NCBI GenBank assembly: GCA_022539475.1
Contig: VCMS01000044.1
Span: forward strand, 62,001-126,000
Direction of reading: 5' to 3'
Length of the DNA: 64,000 nt
From: Gracilaria domingensis
Taxonomy: Eukaryota > Rhodophyta > Florideophyceae > Gracilariales > Gracilariaceae
Shown: one piece after another, positions 19,702 to 30,094 of the stretch
How positions within the stretch are numbered: the stretch's first letter is position 1
Layout of the letters: the number at the start of each line of letters is the position of its first letter
The notes under the pieces: generated by a model
Databases searched by the model: none
Seen by the model: only the letters and a program-made list of their open reading frames with translations
What the model was told of the DNA's origin: nothing
Program-made: the position numbers and the translations under genes

Positions 19702-22700
19702 ATGTCTTCCCCAAGATTCGCGTCATCCATCGCATCCCCCCCAAAGTCGGCCTTTCCCCCCTTTCAAGTTCTCCTCAAACGGAGATTTCGCCATCAACAT
19801 GATATGCGAAAACTCATTCTCTGCGCCCTCATGCACCCGTACAAGGACCCCATCGTCCGTCTTCTAGCCGATGAACAAGGTGCTCAGCAGCTTTCGCGCA
19901 TACTCTCCGCCACTCACATTCTTGACGCCGGTAGTGCTTCTCATCTATGTTCGTTTCAGAGAGTTGCTGTTCCGCTTTGCTTTATGCTTTCTCATCCTGA
20001 TTTCACCCATTCCGTTCGTGCCTCTGATTTGTCGCGTATCTATCACCATGTTTTCAATCACAAGACCTTCTTCATGTGCTACGTTAATGTCCTTCAGCTT
20101 CTTCTACTAGTTAGACAAGGTGACGTAAGAGATGAACGTCTTCGTGCTCAAGATCCCTCGGAATATCACCCTACTTCTGCGCTCGATTGTGTTACACCGT
20201 TTGTCGATTTGTGTCTCACTATATGCCGTGTTGTGTATCAAGCACGGACTGACTGCTTGTGGGACAACCTCATTCCTACCATGAGCCAAGTGTTGGATGC
20301 TTTCTTCAGCGCAAATATGGACACCGATAGGCGCGCGCAACAAGTACTGCACAAAATCGATCGCCTCAAGGAGATCACTACAGCAAAAGCGAAGTACATC
20401 AGCAACAACAAGACCGCTAGAAAGCTCCCTCTAACTAGTGAAGCTTCTGAGTCTGAGATAAAAGCCTTCACAAGCCAAGGGCCGGGATCTCATAGAGTGG
20501 AAGGCCCACGCCATGACAATGACTTGGAACACTTTCGATCCATCCAAGTTGTCCCAACCGAACAGGAGATAACATGTCTTATACCCCCTTATCTCCCGTT
20601 TCAATCCGGTAGGCTTGCTAAAGCATCGAACGCGTGGATCGAAGATGACATCGAACGTCATTTAGATGTTCAGTTTCGTCTCATGCGAGAAGACATGATT
20701 GCACCTTTGCGCTCGGCCATTCATCAATTCTTTCTTGCGAACACATTGTCAATGATTCCCAAGAGGAACTACTACACTTTTGGGGAGCATCATCACTCGC
20801 AAGGCTCTTGTCTTCTATTGCGGAACGTCCAGGCGTGCGATGTAGTAGCCTCTCACACACATGGCGCATTGATTCGACTAGAGTTCGATCAGATTTTCTC
20901 TGCCAAGAAACAGAAAGACAGAGATATAGCATGGAACTTTGGATCCGGTTCTCAATTGCTTCAGCCAAACTCCATCGTATGTGTTGCTCTTAATGTTAAA
21001 GCCCCTGCAAACACTGCCAAAGTGGATGAAAACCTTGCCCATATTCGCCATCAAGTCCCGGTAGAAGAAGAAACTTTGTCTCACGTGGACATAGGTGAAG
21101 CTAAACTTGTGTTTGCTTACATCCACCACGAGGGAAGAAGCAAATTGGGAACACATCAAGACCGCTGTACAACCCTACATATACAACCGGTTGCATTCAG
21201 GGATAATGACTTGCTAATCGATGCCCTGATCGGCAAAAGAAGCCCAGGCATCGAGAAGACCACCAACGTCCTGTTACAAGTGAGGGGTCATTTCGTTGCG
21301 GGTACTATTCCGGTTTTAAAAGCTCTGCAAAAATCGAACTTGAAAGGACACACTCTGGTAACCAAGTTTTTGGACAAGAAGCGAGTCGAAACCAGCGCTA
21401 CTGAGGAAAATGTCGAAATAGGCAGCTCAAACAGCTCAGTAGCATCCTATATATCTTCCGCTACTCGTTATGATCTATCGTTTTTGGTGAAAGAAAGCTG
21501 CTCAGAGCAATACCGAGGGCTCGAAGATGTAGTCGCGGAGGATTTTGATGGGTTGGTGAAGCTCTTGCATGAAAAAGAGAACATCATCTGCCTTGATCAG
21601 AGTCAAATAGAATCCTTCGCCACTGGATTGCTCAAGGATGTAGCAATGATTCAAGGACCACCAGGGTGCGGTAAGACGTATATTGGTGTCAAGGTCATGC
21701 AAGCTTTGCTCAGAAATTCGTTGGGAATCCGAACCTCCACCTGGTGTCGTTCACTGACGGGAATTAGGCCTCCTGGTGATGTTGACGAGCTTGAACAACC
21801 ATATTTAGACCCCATTCTTTGTGTTTGCTACACGAACCATGCACTAGACCAGTTTCTGAGTTCGTTGCTGGACACAGGCAGCGTGGGTCTTTCTGAAATT
21901 GTCCGAGTAGGTTCCATGTCAAAGAATGATGCTTTGAAAACGCGTTCTTTGGAGTCATTGGCGAGAGCAAGCTCCGGATTCAACCAACGCCGGGACATAG
22001 CATTGATACGGAGTCAATGTAACGCCGTAGAGAAAGAACTTGAGAGCCACATTAGCAGAATGAAGTCAAAGAAGTATGAGGATAATTGCTTCAGTCAGTG
22101 GCTGCAGGAGACAAGTCCAACGTTTTACAAAGAGGTTCTTTTTGGAAGCTCAAACCGTAATTCGATCCTTTGCAAAAATGGTCCACAGAGGAAAAGTCCT
22201 GGTCGTTCAAGTAGAGGACAGGTTGCTTTTCAAGGAGATTCTGATGATGAAGGGTTTCAGCTTGTGGGTAATTTTTCATCTGCACTCAATAGATGGATGC
22301 TGGGTAAAGGCGGGCAAGTGCTAACTGAAAGGACGAAGAGAATAGAAGTTCTCCGTGCTGAATTTAACGACATAATGAGGGTGAAGATGAAAGACTTGTT
22401 TGAGGATCATAAAAAATGGTTCCAAGTGCTGAATGAAACGAAAAACGTATCTAGGCTTGCATGCCTTCGCCGAGCTCGTGTTATAGGCTGCACTACATCA
22501 GGTGCAGCGAAGTACAACGGCCTTCTTCAAGCATTGGCTCCAGCGGTCATTATATGTGAGGAAGCAGCTGAAGTTTTGGAGTCTCACATCCTTTCGTCAT
22601 TATCCCCAAGAACCAAGCAATTGATTTTAATCGGTGATCATCTTCAACTGAGACCAAAAGTTTCCGAATATTGTTTAAGTCGGGAATCTGGCTTCGATTA

Positions 22701-25700
22701 CGATCTGGATATTTCTTTGTTTGAACGCATTGCGAGAGAAGGAGTATTTCCTATTGCGAAGCTCAAATCACAACGGCGGATGCATCCAATTATATCTCAG
22801 ATACCGCGAGAAACCATGTACCCGTACCTCCTTGATTCATCCAGTGTGCTCACGTTGCCTGAACGTCCTAAGGGATTCGACAAACCACTCTTTTTCGTTT
22901 CACACCGTCATCCAGAATCCAATTTAGGCAGTGAGCAAACAAAGTCCTTTTCAAATGTCCATGAGATGGAATTTGTTTGTGCGCTGGCACGATACGTTAT
23001 TCGGCAAGGTTATGAGCCTCATCAAATCGCAATCGTAACTCCTTATGTTGGGCAGCTCCTTTTATTCAGAGAGATGCTAATAAAGGAAGAAGTCCTTGTC
23101 CACATCGACGAGCTCGACCTTCAAGACATACATGCATCAGGGATCAATATAGACAACAATTTTAAAGTCAGATCGAACACAGAACACATGGACGGGATTA
23201 AGAAGAAATCTTTTGAACCAGACACTCCGAGAGGAGCTAGACTGACGAGTCTCAAAGATTGCTTGAGACTCTCAACGGTGGACAATTTTCAAGGGGAGGA
23301 GGCAGAAATTGTGTTAGTGTCAACAGTCCGCTGTAACGATCGGGGCAGCGTTGGATTTCTCAAGTTCAGCAATCGAATTAACGTCATGCTCACAAGAGCA
23401 AAACTTGGGATGTACATAAGCGGGTCAGCGGAGACGATAAGGTCATCACGAAAAGCTACTATGTTCCATACAGTGTTAGATCTGTTGAGCAGTCAAGATC
23501 TTCTGGGCGCAGAACTTCCGCTTCGATGTCAAAATCATGGGAACACATTCTTTGCATCTAAAGCGGGGGCTATACCAGGTGATGGAGGCTGTCACATCGT
23601 ATGCGGTGCGAGAAAGAGCTGTGGGCATAAGTGTAGGAGGCGATGTCATCCAGATGATCAGAATCATCTCTTAGAGGACTGTATGGAGGATTGCCAACGC
23701 TTAATTCCAAGTTGCCAACACCCTTGTCGCCGCTTATGTTACCAAGACTGCGGTGATTGCGAGTATCCGGTGCACATTTTGCTCGCATGTGGTCATGAAG
23801 TCGATTCTGTATGTAAGAACAAAAAGGATATTGAAAAGAACTACAAGTGCAACGAGATCATTGCTAGCAAAGTACAGGGAAGATGTGGTCACTTCAACGA
23901 GATCCGTTGTTGGGAAGCAGGCAAGCACTTGTGCCGAAAGATGTGCGGAGGGATTCGAAAGTGCGGTCATGTATGCAAGAATTTGTGTTTTGAATGTCAG
24001 GCAACCGACCCGAAGGTCAATACCAAGGATCATGCAGGTGTTTGCAAAGAAAGGTGCAGCCGGGTTCTCCTCTGCGGCCATATGTGTAACTCAAGCCCAT
24101 GCCACGACTCCAAGTCATGCCCTCCGTGTTCCAGCAAGAAATGTTTTATCCAATGTGAGCATTCAAACTGTCCCTTACCATGTTCCGACATATGCTCTGC
24201 CTGCTGCGAGCCGTGTTCTTGGCAATGCACGTGTCTATCTCAGCAGAAATGTGTGCAGCTTTGTGCAACTCCCTGCGTCCGTCTCCCATGTGACTCGAGG
24301 TGTTCTGCAACACTCGAGTGTGGACACCAATGCCCATCATTGTGCGGAGAAAAGTGTCCACCGAAAGAGTACTGCCCAACTTGTGCTAGAGAGAAAAAGG
24401 CTTATACCACTAAGACCATGAGTCAAACAGTTGACTTCGTAACTTTGAAAACTCTGGAAGAGCTTGTCGAAGATGACGGTGAAGATTTCCCAATCATTGT
24501 ACTGCCTTGTGGACATGTCTTCACGATGAGTACTTTAGATGGACACCTGGATATGGAGAGTTATTACAGGAAGGATTCAACCAATTGGTCTTCAGTTATT
24601 CATCTAGAGGAACTTAAGTCAATGCAGAGAGGGCCATATGATCCCAAGCAACGAACAAAGCCGCGATGTATTCTTTGCAAATCGGCAATTAATGGTATTA
24701 ATCGATACAAGCGTATCACAGCATTTCATGACCTCGTTGTCATTCAACGAAAATGGATAGTGCTCATGAAGGAGAAATACGATTTCATTGCGAACGCAAT
24801 TGATCGCCTTGGTAAGGCGCTCCGGGGACATGCGGAGGGTGACTCTGAAGAAAAGTCTGGATCGGATACTAACCAGCCTTCAAATCGCATGTTTTCTATT
24901 TACAAGCAAGCCCAACAACAAGCTTCGAAAGCAAATGGATTCTTAACCGGAGAAGCAGAAAAATGTCCCACTGCAATTCTCCACGATATGGAAATGGCGT
25001 GCTCAATTCGACAGAATACGCCCTTGCCAAAATCAGATCTCAGTGAGATGAAGCCAGATCCATTGCCAAAGCTTCTGGCCATGGAAGTTTGCCTGAGAAG
25101 TACTCTCCTGAATGCTAGGGTCGCATGTTATTACGTGATTGACAGCGTAAACACGAATACAAGCACTAATTCTGAAGAAAATACAGAACCGAAGGAGGTG
25201 AAAGGACTAGAGAAGCAAACAGCTCAGTTGAAAGAAGCAAACTTTTTGAGGAAGAAAGCCAGAAATGATTTTGGCGAAATTATGCAATACTGCTCTGTGA
25301 ATATGTTTGAGCGAAGAAGAATTGACATGGTGAAGATTTATGCATTGGGTTTATATGAGTTGTACTCTGATCTGGATAACGTTGGCTTCAATTATCAGCC
25401 GGAAGTCCCATCAACCATTGAGCAAAAAACAGATTGTGCCATGGAACTTGAAGAGTTGGGAAAGATCTTTCCAGGTCTGCAGGATTTGGCCGACGACTTG
25501 CTGGAAAAGCTCTCCAGTTTATGCTATAAACCTGTTACTCAAGAGGAGAGAAAAATGGTTTTTCACGCCCTGGCAAGGGATGTAGGAAGTGGCATAGGTG
25601 GCTTTGGCGGTCACTACTATCGATGTCCAAATGGACATACTTACGCAATAGGAGACTGTGGTGGCGCTGTTATGCAATCACGGTGCCCAGAGTGCGGAGC

Positions 25701-25797
25701 AACGATTGGGGGTCTAGGCCATCGCCTTTCCCAAGGAAACTCGATTGACCACGAGTTCCAACGAATAACACTCGAGGAAGGAAACACGTACAACTAG
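19702..25797 (+). CDS. ZNFX1: ZNFX1-type SF1 helicase with NFX1 and RZ zinc fingers
   Basis: A single exon of 2,031 codons starting at an ATG. The N-terminal 550 residues resemble the ZNFX1 armadillo-like region. The UPF1-like SF1 helicase core has Walker A IQGPPGCGKT (about residue 650), Walker B VIICEEAAE, a GDHLQLRPK motif, QRRMHP, TVDNFQGEEAE and NVMLTRAK (about residue 1,230). A run of NFX1-type fingers (CGHxCxxxCH-like) occupies about 1,300-1,560. A C-terminal RZ-type finger follows at about 1,970-2,005 (YRCPNGHTYAIGDCGG ... CPECGATIGG). In animals ZNFX1 senses viral RNA at mitochondria or acts in germ-granule small-RNA inheritance; the role here is unknown. RNA binding and ATPase activity are expected since all motifs are present. 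Confidence 0.9.
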   Translation: MSSPRFASSIASPPKSAFPPFQVLLKRRFRHQHDMRKLILCALMHPYKDPIVRLLADEQGAQQLSRILSATHILDAGSASHLCSFQRVAVPLCFMLSHPDFTHSVRASDLSRIYHHVFNHKTFFMCYVNVLQLLLLVRQGDVRDERLRAQDPSEYHPTSALDCVTPFVDLCLTICRVVYQARTDCLWDNLIPTMSQVLDAFFSANMDTDRRAQQVLHKIDRLKEITTAKAKYISNNKTARKLPLTSEASESEIKAFTSQGPGSHRVEGPRHDNDLEHFRSIQVVPTEQEITCLIPPYLPFQSGRLAKASNAWIEDDIERHLDVQFRLMREDMIAPLRSAIHQFFLANTLSMIPKRNYYTFGEHHHSQGSCLLLRNVQACDVVASHTHGALIRLEFDQIFSAKKQKDRDIAWNFGSGSQLLQPNSIVCVALNVKAPANTAKVDENLAHIRHQVPVEEETLSHVDIGEAKLVFAYIHHEGRSKLGTHQDRCTTLHIQPVAFRDNDLLIDALIGKRSPGIEKTTNVLLQVRGHFVAGTIPVLKALQKSNLKGHTLVTKFLDKKRVETSATEENVEIGSSNSSVASYISSATRYDLSFLVKESCSEQYRGLEDVVAEDFDGLVKLLHEKENIICLDQSQIESFATGLLKDVAMIQGPPGCGKTYIGVKVMQALLRNSLGIRTSTWCRSLTGIRPPGDVDELEQPYLDPILCVCYTNHALDQFLSSLLDTGSVGLSEIVRVGSMSKNDALKTRSLESLARASSGFNQRRDIALIRSQCNAVEKELESHISRMKSKKYEDNCFSQWLQETSPTFYKEVLFGSSNRNSILCKNGPQRKSPGRSSRGQVAFQGDSDDEGFQLVGNFSSALNRWMLGKGGQVLTERTKRIEVLRAEFNDIMRVKMKDLFEDHKKWFQVLNETKNVSRLACLRRARVIGCTTSGAAKYNGLLQALAPAVIICEEAAEVLESHILSSLSPRTKQLILIGDHLQLRPKVSEYCLSRESGFDYDLDISLFERIAREGVFPIAKLKSQRRMHPIISQIPRETMYPYLLDSSSVLTLPERPKGFDKPLFFVSHRHPESNLGSEQTKSFSNVHEMEFVCALARYVIRQGYEPHQIAIVTPYVGQLLLFREMLIKEEVLVHIDELDLQDIHASGINIDNNFKVRSNTEHMDGIKKKSFEPDTPRGARLTSLKDCLRLSTVDNFQGEEAEIVLVSTVRCNDRGSVGFLKFSNRINVMLTRAKLGMYISGSAETIRSSRKATMFHTVLDLLSSQDLLGAELPLRCQNHGNTFFASKAGAIPGDGGCHIVCGARKSCGHKCRRRCHPDDQNHLLEDCMEDCQRLIPSCQHPCRRLCYQDCGDCEYPVHILLACGHEVDSVCKNKKDIEKNYKCNEIIASKVQGRCGHFNEIRCWEAGKHLCRKMCGGIRKCGHVCKNLCFECQATDPKVNTKDHAGVCKERCSRVLLCGHMCNSSPCHDSKSCPPCSSKKCFIQCEHSNCPLPCSDICSACCEPCSWQCTCLSQQKCVQLCATPCVRLPCDSRCSATLECGHQCPSLCGEKCPPKEYCPTCAREKKAYTTKTMSQTVDFVTLKTLEELVEDDGEDFPIIVLPCGHVFTMSTLDGHLDMESYYRKDSTNWSSVIHLEELKSMQRGPYDPKQRTKPRCILCKSAINGINRYKRITAFHDLVVIQRKWIVLMKEKYDFIANAIDRLGKALRGHAEGDSEEKSGSDTNQPSNRMFSIYKQAQQQASKANGFLTGEAEKCPTAILHDMEMACSIRQNTPLPKSDLSEMKPDPLPKLLAMEVCLRSTLLNARVACYYVIDSVNTNTSTNSEENTEPKEVKGLEKQTAQLKEANFLRKKARNDFGEIMQYCSVNMFERRRIDMVKIYALGLYELYSDLDNVGFNYQPEVPSTIEQKTDCAMELEELGKIFPGLQDLADDLLEKLSSLCYKPVTQEERKMVFHALARDVGSGIGGFGGHYYRCPNGHTYAIGDCGGAVMQSRCPECGATIGGLGHRLSQGNSIDHEFQRITLEEGNTYN

Positions 25798-26429
25798 CGG
25801 CGATTCGTATTTCTTCTGATCTTGCGATTATTCAGATTTGTCTGAACCTGGGTACAAACCCACGCACCACCTTGTGTTTCGGATTTTCAGTGTTTGCCTT
25901 TCGGGGTTCCAGGATCTCGGTGAAGCATTACAATGCAGTCGGGGAACCTGTTCGTGTTCATAAGTTGTTGAACTGGACAACTTGTGCCATGTTTTGTACA
26001 TTGTGCCAATCAGAATTTCAAAGGGACAGCAGACAGGGATTCGCAATCATTAAACTAACGAGTCCGGGACTCGCCGTGGGAACATCATGTTTGGCGCTAA
26101 AACAGACAGAAAACGAAACAGCAGGATTTCCTGTTCTGCGAGGCTGGCACTGTATGTGTCAAAAGACACGTACAGACGGCACCCTTGCATGTAAACAAAA
26201 AAGTCGACCCGCGGAAATATAAGGCCCGGTCTTACCAGAGCGTGAATTGGCCAAGATATCCTTCCCTACCCCATGCTAACCGTTTTTCTTCATCATCTTC
26301 TTTAGTGTACCCACTCACGTTCGTGCTTCTTATCGTTTGTGAAGTGTTCTCAGAAGAATTACGAAAAGGAATACGCCGCTCTTGTCTCCAAACCCCGAGA
26401 ATCATCTTCTGTACTTGAGCACTATCGTG
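25798..26429. promoter_or_regulatory. Spacer with likely DHFR-TS promoter
   Basis: No gene. A TATA-like string (aaatataagg) lies near 26,214-26,223, about 210 bases before the DHFR-TS ATG, and a ccaat string at about 26,006. These are weak sequence resemblances only. Confidence 0.25.
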
Positions 26430-27881
26430 ATGGTGACTCAGCACATTATAGAGGGACGACTGGTCGTTGCGGCATGTAAGGAGAACTATGGGATTGGGTA
26501 CCAAGGACATATTCCCTGGCCTCATCTGTCCCAAGATATGCGTTTCTTTCGGAAAGTCACAATGGGTTCGACCGTACTCATGGGTTCTACTACATATTGC
26601 TCCATTCCGGAGAGGTTCAGACCGCTGCCCGGTCGTCTAAATATTGTTCTGTCGTCAAAGGCTCGAAGTGAACTCAAATATCCAGACTCTGTGCTCATCG
26701 CGGGTTCCATGGACGCCGTTACTGAACTGCTCAAATCTCGAAATATCAATGTGGTTTATGTCATTGGAGGCGAATCTGTGTACCGAGAGGTATTACGAAA
26801 CCCCTACTGGTCCTCCAGGATTTACTTGACAGAAATTGACTCAGCGTTCAATGCTGACAGATATTTTCCGCTGGATTTGTCGTCTGAGACCTCCCCATTC
26901 ACGATGGTATCCGTTTCTGCTGATGTTGAAGAAAATGGAGTCAGGTATAGGATGAAGGAATATATTCGCAGCCCTCCATCGGTACATAATCACCAGTTTC
27001 CGGGAGCGGAAGCCTCGGAAGTGCATGAAGAAAACCAATATCTTGCTCTGGTGCGACGTATCTTGAATGAAGGTGTTCAAAAAGGTGACAGGACGGGAAC
27101 CGGAACGCTGTCAGTGTTTGGAGCTCAAATGAGGTTTAATCTTCGTAACTCCTTCCCACTGCTGACAACAAAGCGGGTGTTTTGGCGCGGTGTTGCGGAA
27201 GAGTTGTTCTGGTTCATAAAAGGAAGTACGAATGCTAACGAGCTCTCAGAAAAAGGAATTCATATTTGGGATGGCAACGGTTCCAGGGAGTTCTTGGATT
27301 CTCGAGGACTCAATGAGCGTGAAGTGGGAGACCTTGGCCCGGTTTATGGCTTTCAATGGCGTCACTTTGGTGCCGAGTATTCAAGTATGCACGCAAAGTA
27401 TGATGGAGAGGGAACGGATCAATTGAAGAATGTCATCGAAGCCATCAAAACGAACCCAAACGACCGTCGCATACTTCTGTCCGCTTGGAATCCAGCAGCG
27501 GTTGACAAAATGGCACTTCCACCATGCCATTTATTAGCGCAGTTCTACGTTGCAAATGGGGAGCTTTCATGTCAAATGTATCAACGCTCGTGTGATATGG
27601 GCCTCGGCGTGCCTTTCAACATTGCGTCATATTCATTGCTGACTTGTCTTATTGCCAAGGTGACTGGTTTAACTCCTGGCGACTTCGTCCATGTACTGGG
27701 TGACGCACACGTCTATTTGAATCACGTTGAACCCCTTCGAGAACAGTTGAAGCGAACAGCAAGACCCTTCCCAACTCTTGCGATCCGACATCGAGATCAA
27801 ATTGAAGACTTCTGTTTTGAGGACTTAACCCTGGAGAATTACACCCCCTACAAAACTCTCCCAATGAAAATGGCTGTGTGA
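26430..27881 (+). CDS. DHFR-TS: Bifunctional dihydrofolate reductase-thymidylate synthase
   Basis: 483 residues from the ATG at 26,430; the frame is open further upstream but without ATG. The DHFR half (about 1-190) reduces dihydrofolate with NADPH. It shows the [21 protein letters not shown]-terminal loop and the [12 protein letters not shown] motif. The TS half (about 205-483) makes dTMP from dUMP and methylene-tetrahydrofolate, with GDRTGTG, the catalytic Cys in [12 protein letters not shown] (about residue 369), [18 protein letters not shown] and the HVYLNH dUMP-binding motif. Fusion of the two enzymes is the usual state in plants, algae and many protists. No clear organelle signal is present. 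It is intronless and complete. Confidence 0.95.
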   Translation: MVTQHIIEGRLVVAACKENYGIGYQGHIPWPHLSQDMRFFRKVTMGSTVLMGSTTYCSIPERFRPLPGRLNIVLSSKARSELKYPDSVLIAGSMDAVTELLKSRNINVVYVIGGESVYREVLRNPYWSSRIYLTEIDSAFNADRYFPLDLSSETSPFTMVSVSADVEENGVRYRMKEYIRSPPSVHNHQFPGAEASEVHEENQYLALVRRILNEGVQKGDRTGTGTLSVFGAQMRFNLRNSFPLLTTKRVFWRGVAEELFWFIKGSTNANELSEKGIHIWDGNGSREFLDSRGLNEREVGDLGPVYGFQWRHFGAEYSSMHAKYDGEGTDQLKNVIEAIKTNPNDRRILLSAWNPAAVDKMALPPCHLLAQFYVANGELSCQMYQRSCDMGLGVPFNIASYSLLTCLIAKVTGLTPGDFVHVLGDAHVYLNHVEPLREQLKRTARPFPTLAIRHRDQIEDFCFEDLTLENYTPYKTLPMKMAV

Positions 27882-28298
27882 AGCTTCGGTATGACACTCC
27901 TTGCCTGTACCAAGCCCTTGTTGCAATTAAAATCTTGATATCTCATCGATTATGTCAATGTTTCTTTCCTTCGGTGGAAGCCTTTTGGGCATCCGTAGCT
28001 TCCTCGTTCTCTTCATAGTTCGGGCAAACTCTATGCCGCTGTTCTTCTAACTCTTTGCTTCTTTTATTCTAGATATTCATCCTCCGATTCCGAAGTTAAC
28101 GAAAACTACGAGTATAGACCTCTGCCCCTGTAAGGAAAACGAACTTCGACAACATTCATAGATTGTTGATCTTTCTAACGAGAGAAAACTTGTTCCAATG
28201 AAAGTTTTAATACAAACTAGGAAATAGAGGTTGTCCGTATTAGAGAAGAAGAAGGAAGACGAGCGACTTCTTAAGCGACACTCTCATCAAATCTTGTA
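27882..28298. other. Intergenic with LINE 3' remnant
   Basis: No gene. At about 28,150-28,215 (+) the translation RLLIFLTRENLFQ, then a stop, matches the terminal motif of the retrotransposon fragments at 17 kb, so a small decayed copy lies here. Confidence 0.45.
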
Positions 28299-28354
28299 CA
28301 TATCCGAGCTGTGTAGGGCCTGGTAGTTACCGGGCCCTACACAGCTCGGATATG
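28299..28354. repeat. 22-bp perfect hairpin with 12-base loop
   Basis: The arms catatccgagctgtgtagggcc and its exact reverse complement surround tggtagttaccg. The stem is perfect and the loop short. It lies 80 bases from a LINE remnant. Function unknown. Confidence 0.85.
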
Positions 28355-28564
28355 TTCTTCACACCGAAATGTGTTTCGTCCAGGGCGTCGAAGTGAAACG
28401 TAAAATGATTACTGCCTTCCCAGGCAATCTCCTGCAACGCTTTGTTTCGAAGATCCGACGCGTGATAACTGTAAGAGTATTCAACCGCCTGTCACGGGCT
28501 GGGTGAAGCTTTGGCCTGATCGACACTTGTTATTCTAGAGGAAAACCTCGAGACTCTTGATGCC

Positions 28565-28936
28565 TCACTTGGGAATCTGAACCTTTTTCGGAGTTGAAGA
28601 ATCAAGGGCTTCCTTAGCTTCCTCACACGATAATTCGCGCGAGGAAGCCCCTTGTCTCTGTAATTGCTGCAGCTGGATGTCAAAGTCCCTTTTTGTTTCA
28701 TCCACAAGAGAGCGCAAGGTATGCATTTCAGCAGACGCAACTGCCATGCGGTCGCGCAACCTTTCTTTCGCGGCCAAAAACTGAGCTAATTGTCTTGAGT
28801 TCTGCTCGAACAGAGAGTCTCCCGACCTTTCTTCGGCAGCGGATGAAGTACTTGGATATGCCTCAACGTTTCTATTTCGGTCTGTGAAAGTGGCAATGGC
28901 GTCTTGTTCGCCCCTTTTGTGAGATATTTGACTCAT
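28565..28936 (-). CDS. Small coiled-coil protein or gene fragment
   Basis: 123 codons from the first ATG; the frame stays open at least 15 codons further upstream, towards a LINE remnant. Residues about 45-95 form a coiled coil (FLAAKERLRDRMAVASAEMH). The C-terminus ends TPKKVQIPK. No family is recognised. It may be the 3' end of a gene cut by the element at 29,010-29,075, or an unspliced exon. Confidence 0.35.
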   Translation of the reverse strand: MSQISHKRGEQDAIATFTDRNRNVEAYPSTSSAAEERSGDSLFEQNSRQLAQFLAAKERLRDRMAVASAEMHTLRSLVDETKRDFDIQLQQLQRQGASSRELSCEEAKEALDSSTPKKVQIPK

Positions 28937-29009
28937 CGGGTCAGAGAAAGTCCGATACAGTTGCTGCACTGCCGAATGGCGTACAAAAAGGAACGTGTTA
29001 CTCTGAACG

Positions 29010-29075
29010 TGTTGGCCGTTTTAGTGAGAGAGCGGTTCTTTCAGAAAGGCTCCACAGCTAGTTCTAGTTAAACTA
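29010..29075 (+). mobile_element. LINE-type 3' end remnant
   Basis: The translation VLAVLVRERFFQKGS ends at a stop and matches the C-terminal motif of the copies at 17.4, 17.7 and 28.2 kb. Only the last few codons are recognisable. Confidence 0.5.
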
Positions 29076-29342
29076 GGGTGCCCATTAATGAGAGAGTGTG
29101 TGTGTTACTCTGCGTTCGGCACAGTCAAGAGCATTCAACCATTCAACGCATTTGTCTAGCCTTCCATGGATCTTATCTGGAGAACGCTACCATGCAGCCA
29201 AGTAGAAAGGTATATAATTGAGGGCTGAACTTCTACCGAAGGTACCCGAAACGTTCAGAATTTTTTCAACTCTGCGCGCCATTTCGTAGCAATACAAGGC
29301 GGCTGTGACAAGGATGAAGACTACGCTGAAGCCTTTCTTGTT

Positions 29343-29397
29343 CATCATTTGAGTCTTGAGATCCATCATGATGATGGATTTCAATACTCAAATGATG
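29343..29397. repeat. 55-base imperfect palindrome
   Basis: The outer arms catcatttgagt and actcaaatgatg enclose an inner atccatcat/gatgatggat pair, with a few mismatches. It overlaps a short open frame (about 60 codons, minus strand) that has one hydrophobic segment but is otherwise unsupported. Confidence 0.6.
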
Positions 29398-29647
29398 CTC
29401 AAAACTGCGTTCACATGGATATGTGAAGTATCAGGATGCTTGTATTCCTATAATGTTTGTTCTGCCTCTAAAACGCCTGTGGTCGTGCATTGCCCCCAGT
29501 AGCATCGGCTCTCTAATGCGTCAGCTAGCTTTGTACCCACAGCCCAGACCCGTTGGACGATGTGAAGGTGATTCTCGGAGTCCTTTATCATGTTTTAGCT
29601 AAGCATGCCCTTCTGGATGTCATCGGTGTGATCTTTGGAGATATCGC

Positions 29648-30094
29648 TCAAAGTTCTGCTTCACCCTTGACAATATCAAGGGCTTTTGGCACGTTTGGTA
29701 ATTCAACAGCCTGATTGAGTTTGACATAGAAACGCTTGAAGTCCTTGTCCCGGCGTGGCATTTTACTAAGATCGTTTCTTCTATGCCCCATGACGTTCAC
29801 CGAGTTTATGCGCCTCACATCAAGCCCATACACAGTCCTTAAGAATCGCATCATCTCCGGTTTTGTGAGTTGCGGAACTGTTTCCAGTACGAGCTCAGTA
29901 GTTTTGAAGGTTCCCTCAACACCATCCTAAAAACGAATCCGTCAGCATTAACAAGCATAGTGAGTGCAAACCGCCTTCAAGCAGAAAGAGGAATTGATAC
30001 GTACTGGAGGCATCTTCACCCGAGGGTAAACACGCGCAGGAGCCTTTAGTCGCAGGACAAGTGGAAAGTTTGGCATCCAAATTCGTGGCGGCAT
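29648..30094 (-). CDS. Mitochondrial ribosomal protein uL23m (spliced)
   Basis: Two exons, 30,005-30,094 and 29,648-29,926, give 122 residues. uL23 lines the exit tunnel of the large ribosomal subunit. The product starts MPPRIWMPNFPLVLRLKAPA, matching the RI(Y/W)-P-N-F start of mitochondrial L23. It continues with the TKPEMMRFLRTVYGLDVRRI segment, which corresponds to the uL23 K-x-D/E-(I/M)-(R/K)-x-(Y/F)-L-x-x-(Y/V)-(Y/N)-G helix-strand, and ends with a basic RRDKDFKRFYVKL segment. Exon 1 begins at an ATG and joins in phase 0. The plastid uL23 would be plastid-encoded in algae, so a mitochondrial role is preferred. It is divergent from the DnaJ-type gene. Confidence 0.75.
29927..30004 (-). 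other. Intron in the uL23m gene
   Basis: A 78-base GT-AG intron on the minus strand with donor gtacgt, a gctgac branch-like motif and acceptor cgtttttag. Joining the flanks in phase 0 gives a continuous uL23-like protein. Neither exon alone has both the start and the domain. Confidence 0.75.
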
